Source of the DNA: Bacteroidia bacterium
GTDB taxonomy: Bacteria; Bacteroidota; Bacteroidia; Chitinophagales; Saprospiraceae
NCBI GenBank assembly: GCA_030431945.1
Contig: JAUIIF010000079.1
Coordinates: 1 to 11,366 of the forward strand
DNA: 11,366 nucleotides
Direction: 5' to 3'
Numbering within the stretch: position 1 is the stretch's first letter; every line of letters begins with the position of its first letter. The position numbers were made by a program, and so were the translations under genes. The notes beneath the pieces are model-generated. The model was given only the letters and a program-made list of their open reading frames with translations. It was not told the DNA's origin and ran no database searches. Shown here one piece after another: positions 7,248 to 11,366 of this stretch.

Positions 7248-7769
7248 ATGGAAAACTGGTTCTTTGCTTCCTTACCCGTCATTGCCAAAGCACTGGCGAC
7301 GGTCATCATGATCATGTTGATCATCTTACTTGTCGTCCGGGTGGCGGGCCTGCGGACGTTCGCCAAAATGTCCAGTTTTGATTTTGCCTCCACCGTGGCC
7401 ATCGGCTCCATTATGGCGGCAAACATCACGACGAACGATCTCTCCGTAATTAAATCCGGACTTGCAATTGCGACCATCGTTGCCTTTCAACAGTTGTTCG
7501 CTTACCTGAAGCGCAACTACAGTTCTTTCGAAGCCCTGACGGAAAACACGCCGATGCTGTTGATGGAAGGCACCGTCATCCTGGAGGAGAACCTGAATAA
7601 AACGGGGGTGACGCGCAGTGACCTGATGGCCAAGCTCCGGGAGGCGAACGTGATTGAATTTTCCGAGGTCAAGGCCGTAGTACTGGAAACTACCGGAGAC
7701 ATTTCCGTGCTCCACAGTTCGGGAGGGGAAACGGTCGCACGGGAGTTACTGGAAGGGGTCCGGCGGTAA
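7248..7769 (+). CDS. DUF421 (YetF-like) membrane protein
   Basis: This 173-residue protein has three hydrophobic segments near the N-terminus (about 9-30, 44-60 and 65-86) and then a soluble C-terminal domain. The segment RVAGLRTFAKMSSFDFASTVAIGSIMA is the DUF421 signature seen in B. subtilis YetF and relatives, and the tail (MLLMEGTVILEENLNKTGVTRSDLMAKLR) matches the family's cytoplasmic domain. YetF-type proteins have been linked to spore and envelope functions in Bacillus, but their biochemical role in Bacteroidota is unknown. It is shorter than the longest family members and looks complete. The ATG at 7248 has no Shine-Dalgarno. It converges with porX; only 34 bases separate the two genes, with a weak GGTG/CACC hairpin at 7770-7780. 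Confidence 0.85.
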   Translation: MENWFFASLPVIAKALATVIMIMLIILLVVRVAGLRTFAKMSSFDFASTVAIGSIMAANITTNDLSVIKSGLAIATIVAFQQLFAYLKRNYSSFEALTENTPMLLMEGTVILEENLNKTGVTRSDLMAKLREANVIEFSEVKAVVLETTGDISVLHSSGGETVARELLEGVRR

Positions 7770-7803
7770 GGTGGCGCACCTGCTTCAATCCAGCGGCTAC
7801 GGA

Positions 7804-9360
7804 CTACTTGCTTCTTAAACGAATGATCGGACAAATGACCTCTTCGAGGCTGATCCCGCCGTGCTGAAAAGTATCCCGGTAGTAGTTGTTGTAGTAGTTG
7901 TAGTTGTTCGGATAAAGGAAAAACTTGTCCTCTTTGGCAAAGATGAAGGTGGAACTGAGGTTGGGCCGCGGCAGTTTGGCCTTCAGAGGGTCCCGGACTT
8001 CCAGAACGTCCTTCTCCTCATAATTGAGGTTGCGGCCCAGTTTGTACCGGAGGTTGGTGCTGGTGTCGCGGTCACCGACGACCCGGCTGGGCGTATTGAC
8101 CCGGATGGTGCCGTGATCCGTGGTAACAATGAGTTGAACATCGCGCTCCGCCAGTTTCCGGAGGGTAGCCCACAGTGGACTGTTTTCAAACCAGCTACGG
8201 GTTAGGCTGCGGTATGCCTTCTCATCACCGGCGAGTTCCTTGAGGACCTCCATTTCCGTGCGGGCGTGGCTCAGCATATCAATGAAATTGTAGACAATCA
8301 CACTGAAGTCGTTGTTCAGGAAGTCGAGGGCCCGGTCCTGCATCTGGCGGGCGAAATTGGTCCGGGTAACCTTGGTGTAGTCCCATTTGATGTCCCCGCG
8401 ACGCAATACCCGGTCGAGCTGTTTGCCGAGGAAGTCCGCTTCGTGCATGTTTTTACCCCCTTCGTCGGCATCGTTTTTCCACCAGTCTTTGTAGTGCCTG
8501 GCGATTTCAGAAGGCATCATGCCGGCGAAAATAGCGTTCCGGCTGTACTGCGTAGCCGTTGGCAGAATGCTGTAGAAATAGTCCTCTTCCTCCACTTTGA
8601 ACAGCTCGGCGAGGTAGGGCTCAATTACTTTCCACTGGTCATAGCGCATATTGTCGAGCAATACCATGACGGTCGGCCGTTCCTTACTCAGGTGAGGAAA
8701 TACTTTCTCGCGCATGAGATTGTGCGACATGATCGGCGCGTCTTCTCCGTTTACCCAATCCAGGTAATTACGTTCCACGAATTTGCTGAACTCTGCATTT
8801 GCTTCCCGCTTCTGCACGGAGAGGATTTCCCCCATCTCCTCACTGTTGCTTTCATCCAGCTTCAGCTCCCAGTTAATGATTTTTTTGTACACCTCCACCC
8901 ATTCTTCCCGGTCGAGGCCACTGTTGATTTGCATGAGGAGCTGCCGGAAATCCTGCTGGTAGTCCGTATTGGTTTTTTCCCGTACCAGGCGTTTTTCGTC
9001 GACGATGGTCTTCAGGGTCAGCAAAATCTGCATGGGGTTGACGGGCTTCAGCAGGTACCCGGCAATCTGGCTGCCAATGGCCTCCTCCATCACGTGCTCC
9101 GCCTCGTTCTTCGTGATCATCACCACGGGGATGGCGGAATTGGTTTCCCGGATGCGGCTCAAGGTTTCCAGGCCCGTCAGGCCGGGCATCGACTCGTCCA
9201 GGAAAACGATGTCGATCTCATTGTTTTCCTTCAGTTCCTCCAGGGCATCGTGGCCATTGGTAACCGTTACGACTTCGTAGCCTTTTTTGCGCAGAAAAAT
9301 AAGCTGCGGCTTAAACAGGTCAATCTCGTCGTCAGCCCAGAGGATAGTAATTTGGTCCAT
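7804..9360 (-). CDS. porX: PorX response regulator of type IX secretion (PglZ-type effector domain)
   Basis: PorX is the response regulator that, with the sensor kinase PorY, controls type IX secretion genes; its effector domain is a zinc-dependent phosphodiesterase rather than a DNA-binding domain. Residues 1-120 are a receiver: acidic pocket D10/D11, phospho-acceptor D55 in FLDESMPG, switch T83 and K105. A helical linker (about 121-225) leads to the alkaline-phosphatase/PglZ domain. Likely metal ligands and nucleophile are D236 (LLDNMRYD), T270 (LPTATQ), D361 and H365 (FIDMLSHA), D415/H416 (TTDHGT) and H500 (FQHGG). All are present, so the protein should be active. Length (518) is normal. 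The Tyr/Asn-rich stretch at 483-494 explains a run of similar codons at 7879-7914. No T9SS structural gene is in view, which is common because porX is often unlinked. Confidence 0.93.
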   Translation of the reverse strand: MDQITILWADDEIDLFKPQLIFLRKKGYEVVTVTNGHDALEELKENNEIDIVFLDESMPGLTGLETLSRIRETNSAIPVVMITKNEAEHVMEEAIGSQIAGYLLKPVNPMQILLTLKTIVDEKRLVREKTNTDYQQDFRQLLMQINSGLDREEWVEVYKKIINWELKLDESNSEEMGEILSVQKREANAEFSKFVERNYLDWVNGEDAPIMSHNLMREKVFPHLSKERPTVMVLLDNMRYDQWKVIEPYLAELFKVEEEDYFYSILPTATQYSRNAIFAGMMPSEIARHYKDWWKNDADEGGKNMHEADFLGKQLDRVLRRGDIKWDYTKVTRTNFARQMQDRALDFLNNDFSVIVYNFIDMLSHARTEMEVLKELAGDEKAYRSLTRSWFENSPLWATLRKLAERDVQLIVTTDHGTIRVNTPSRVVGDRDTSTNLRYKLGRNLNYEEKDVLEVRDPLKAKLPRPNLSSTFIFAKEDKFFLYPNNYNYYNNYYRDTFQHGGISLEEVICPIIRLRSK

Positions 9361-9484
9361 GTGTCGCGTGGGGTTTTGTTTGCCGGGGGGAAGGCCGGCT
9401 AATTACATACGCTTTTAAGCGCGTGATGTTTTGAACGGGCAACGATTACCCTAAAGTATTTAGCCGCCGGTATTCAGACGGAAT

Positions 9485-9502
9485 GGGCGCGGCCGCAGGT
9501 GC
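9485..9502 (+). repeat. NotI-type 18-bp repeat, copy 4
   Basis: This is an 18-bp match (GGGCGCGGCCGCAGGTGC), identical to 1228-1245 and to the reverse complement of 3663-3680. It lies 110 bases before the preferred epimerase start and 125 bases before porX on the other strand. It is intergenic here, unlike the first copy. Confidence 0.8.
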
Positions 9503-9581
9503 CGGCGAAAGATGAAGGAGCAGTTTGTTATATGCTGTACCTTCGCTCGGGCTACCCATCATCAGCTGTCTGGAAATTCCC

Positions 9582-9597
9582 CGTCTGCTGGCAGACG
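9582..9597 (+). repeat. Hairpin just upstream of the epimerase start
   Basis: CGTCTG at 9582-9587 pairs with CAGACG at 9592-9597 across a CTGG loop, with possible extra pairing of the loop bases. It ends 14 bases before the GTG at 9612, so in mRNA it would lie in the ribosome-loading region. There is no T-run, so a terminator is unlikely. Confidence 0.4.
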
Positions 9598-9611
9598 ACA
9601 ATTTATATCCC

Positions 9612-10643
9612 GTGCGCCTTACCGTCCATCCTCACCTTCTGCCCCTGGCCAATCCCTTTCGCATTGCTCACGAAAGCCGGACGGACCAGCCGACCCTGAT
9701 CGTGGAATTGTTTGACGAGGCCACCGGTTTGAGCGGCTACGGAGAAGCACCGATGACGCGGTACTACGGGCTGGACAGTGCGACTTGTACCGCTCAACTA
9801 ACGGCCCTGGCACCGGCGTTCGCGCCCCTGCACGCTCTGACCCCGGAAGCGCTTCACGCCCTGCTGGACGAACGGGCGCCCGCGCTCAATCCTTTCCTGC
9901 GCTGCGCGCTGGACGTGGCGACCCACGACCTTTGGGCCCGCAGCAAGGGGCAGCGCCTGGGGGAGCTCTGGGAACAGGACCGTACGCGTCACATCCCGAC
10001 CTGCTACACCATTGGCCTCGGCACGGTTGCCGAAATGGTCAGCAAGCTCAGGGCTTTTCCCTGGCCCGTTTACAAGATTAAATTAGGGGGAGGAACGGAA
10101 GACCTTGCCATTATTCGAGCCCTGCGTGAACACACCGAAGCTCCTTTTTATGTAGACGCGAATACCGGCTGGACGGCACGACAGACCATTGACTACTCGG
10201 AGGTGCTGGCCGGGCTGGGGGTGCGCTTTATTGAGCAACCGCTTAAAACGGATGACCTGGTGGGGCAGCGGGAGGTGTTTGCCCATTCCGCCTTGCCGGT
10301 GCTGGCGGACGAAAGCTGTCAGGTGGCGGCAGACGTTGACCGGTGTGCCACGTATTTTCACGGCATCAACATCAAAGTCGTAAAATGCGGCGGCCTCCTG
10401 CCCGCCCGGCAAATGATCGTGCGGGCCCGCGAACTTGGCTTGCAGGTGATGGCCGGCTGCATGACCGAAAGCAGTGTCGGCATCAGTGCCATCGCTCAGC
10501 TACTGCCGGAACTCGACTACGCTGATCTTGACGGCGCCATGCTCCTGGCTGAAGACCCGGCCCGCGGCGTGACTTTTGCACCGGACACGGGGCTGGTGCG
10601 GTATCCGGAAAGGCCGGGGACGGGGGTTGTTTACCCGCGGTAA
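9612..10643 (+). CDS. Dipeptide epimerase (L-Ala-D/L-Glu type, enolase superfamily)
   Basis: This enzyme inverts the second residue of dipeptides such as L-Ala-D-Glu from recycled murein, making them available to ordinary peptidases in the cytoplasm. I chose the GTG at 9612 because it gives MRLTVHPHLLPLANPFRIAH, the family's normal N-terminus, and 343 residues. A TTG at 9525 would add 29 unlike residues. Counting from GTG, catalytic lysines are K155 and K157 (YKIKLGG), metal ligands D182 (VDANTG), E208 (FIEQPL) and D233 (LADES), and the opposite base is K255 (NIKVVKCGG). The DLD motif at 305-307 (ADLDGAMLL) binds the dipeptide amino group and separates this subgroup from other muconate-lactonizing-enzyme relatives. 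All key residues are present. Exact dipeptide preference varies within Bacteroidota and cannot be set from sequence. Confidence 0.88.
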   Translation: MRLTVHPHLLPLANPFRIAHESRTDQPTLIVELFDEATGLSGYGEAPMTRYYGLDSATCTAQLTALAPAFAPLHALTPEALHALLDERAPALNPFLRCALDVATHDLWARSKGQRLGELWEQDRTRHIPTCYTIGLGTVAEMVSKLRAFPWPVYKIKLGGGTEDLAIIRALREHTEAPFYVDANTGWTARQTIDYSEVLAGLGVRFIEQPLKTDDLVGQREVFAHSALPVLADESCQVAADVDRCATYFHGINIKVVKCGGLLPARQMIVRARELGLQVMAGCMTESSVGISAIAQLLPELDYADLDGAMLLAEDPARGVTFAPDTGLVRYPERPGTGVVYPR

Positions 10644-10670
10644 CTATTCCTTGCGGCATTTACCCGCGGT
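10630..10670. repeat. 12-bp direct repeat across the epimerase stop codon
   Basis: TTTACCCGCGGT occurs at 10630-10641, covering the last codons and the first base of the TAA stop of the epimerase, and again at 10659-10670 in the gap, 29 bases apart. It may be a small local duplication. No function is visible. Confidence 0.5.
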
Positions 10671-10745
10671 GGCCAGTAAATCAAGTGCCGAATTCCAAAC
10701 CCAAGTACCAAACCTTCGTACCTTAACCGCTAAAGACTACTACCG

Positions 10746-11366
10746 CTGCGTTACATCTACCGCATACTGAACCGTCTTGGCCTGAAAAGGGCTGCACTTG
10801 ACCTACGCTTTGCCCTGTTGCTGGTGCTGGGGACCATCGCCGTGGAAACCGCCGGCCTGGTGATTATCGAGAATTATACGATAATCGATGCCTTCTACAT
10901 GGCGGTCATTACCATCTCTACCGTTGGTTTCGGGGAAGTGCAGCCCCTTTCAGAACCGGGGCGGCTGTTCATCTCAATAATGATCCTGATCAATATCGGA
11001 GTAGTTGCTTACGCACTGGCAACCTTTTCGTATTACGTTATCGAGGGTAAAATTTTTGAACTCATGGAAAAGAGTTACATGCAGGCCCGGGTTGATGAGC
11101 TCTCGGGGCATACCATCATCTGCGGCTTCGGGCGGTACGGAAGGGAAGTTGCCCGGCACCTCATCGAGCAGGGCAGAGATTTTGTGGTGATCGAAGAGAA
11201 CTTGGAGAAATTCCAGATGCCGGAATTTGAGGACCTGGAAATTCTTTACGTAAACGGCGATTCTACCCACGACGGAGAACTGCTGGAGGCCGGCATCCTG
11301 CGGGCTGCCGGCTTGATTACGGCCCTTAACGATGATTCTGACAACCTGTTCATTGTTCTTTCGGCA
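10746..11366 (+). CDS. Potassium channel with TrkA-N (RCK) domain, 3' partial
   Basis: This is an inner-membrane two-helix potassium channel subunit followed by a cytoplasmic RCK/TrkA-N gating domain. It has a first membrane helix (about residues 21-44), the pore loop with selectivity filter TVGFGE (59-64, in TISTVGFGEVQP), a second helix (about 72-97) and the nucleotide-binding glycine motif CGFGRYG (126-132). The 207 codons visible run off the window in frame, so the rest of the RCK domain and any TrkA-C domain are not seen. The start is unusual: an in-frame TAA lies at 10731-10733 and no ATG, GTG or TTG follows until TTG 10818 inside the first helix. The CTG at 10746 gives LRYIYRILNRLGLKRAALDL, a natural N-terminus for this family, so I use it. 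Function is secure; the start is not. Confidence 0.85.
   Translation, partial: MRYIYRILNRLGLKRAALDLRFALLLVLGTIAVETAGLVIIENYTIIDAFYMAVITISTVGFGEVQPLSEPGRLFISIMILINIGVVAYALATFSYYVIEGKIFELMEKSYMQARVDELSGHTIICGFGRYGREVARHLIEQGRDFVVIEENLEKFQMPEFEDLEILYVNGDSTHDGELLEAGILRAAGLITALNDDSDNLFIVLSA

Larger units (their letters stand above)
9361..9611. other. Divergent intergenic region, porX / epimerase
   Basis: This region of about 250 bases separates divergent porX and the epimerase gene. It holds a NotI-type repeat (9485-9502), small hairpins (GCCGG 9382-9386 with CCGGC 9395-9399; CGCTT/AAGCG at 9410-9421) and a 6-bp hairpin just before the epimerase start. On the minus strand, TACTTTAG near 9455 resembles the TAnnTTTG box but lacks a clear partner, so I do not call a porX promoter. 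Confidence 0.4.

Noticed and set aside
7770..7803. Terminator between DUF421 and porX
   Set aside because: Only a 4-bp GGTG/CACC stem (7770-7780) with no T-run; too weak to call.
7879..7914. Microsatellite-like run of GTAGTT-type units
   Set aside because: It codes for the Tyr/Asn-rich stretch just before the metal-binding FQHGG of PorX, which is typical of PorX proteins, so it need not be an unstable repeat.
8266..9402. Long open frame (378 codons) opposite porX
   Set aside because: It lies antisense to a fully conserved porX, has no recognisable domain, and its composition (His/Val/Phe-rich) is what the complement of GC-rich codons gives.
9525..9611. N-terminal extension of the epimerase from TTG 9525
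   Set aside because: The 29 extra residues do not resemble the family, and the stretch contains a hairpin. GTG 9612 gives the normal N-terminus.
1..11366. CRISPR array, tRNA or rRNA genes, phage or toxin-antitoxin genes, defence system
   Set aside because: No regularly spaced repeats, no cloverleaf or rRNA-like sequence, and no protein of these classes was recognised on either strand.

Overview
The window looks like chromosomal DNA of a Bacteroidota bacterium, most likely a fairly GC-rich member of the Saprospiria (Lewinella-like). The best evidence is an intact porX (receiver domain plus PglZ/alkaline-phosphatase-type domain), which is characteristic of Bacteroidota with a type IX secretion system. 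Missing Shine-Dalgarno sequences and a DUF3089 lipoprotein agree with this. The genus is inferred, not shown. I see no tRNA, rRNA, CRISPR array, phage gene or complete insertion sequence.

Layout. (1) Bases 1-406: a possible 3' end of an upstream gene, then about 300 bases of leader DNA with a short palindrome. (2) 407-1969 (+): a maltokinase-like enzyme of the trehalose/alpha-glucan (TreS-Mak-GlgE) pathway. (3) 1970-2317: non-coding, holding a 191-bp MITE-like element with 27-bp terminal inverted repeats. (4) 2318-3542 (-): a DUF3089 alpha/beta-hydrolase lipoprotein, preceded by a small two-helix membrane ORF. (5) 3543-3801: a divergent gap with a 16-bp perfect inverted repeat that can form a large hairpin. 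(6) 3802-7769 (+): a GCS2 ligase fused to two CBS domains, a YfcC/DcuC-type permease and a DUF421 membrane protein. (7) 7804-9360 (-): porX. (8) 9612-10643 (+): a dipeptide (L-Ala-D/L-Glu) epimerase. (9) 10746-11366 (+): a potassium channel with a TrkA-N/RCK domain, cut by the window edge.

The genes are mostly ordinary housekeeping or accessory genes: storage and compatible-solute carbohydrate, murein peptide recycling, a carboxylate or amino-acid permease, ion transport and secretion control. They do not form one obvious pathway. The less ordinary content is between the genes. An 18-bp NotI-containing repeat (core GGGCGCGGCCGCAGGT) occurs four times, once in frame inside the maltokinase gene. 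A second short-repeat family, with ends like TACCTAAG...CTTAGGTA, occurs as one full element and up to two remnants.

Several genes appear to use non-ATG starts: TTG for the DUF3089 gene and the small membrane ORF, GTG for the epimerase, and apparently CTG for the potassium channel.
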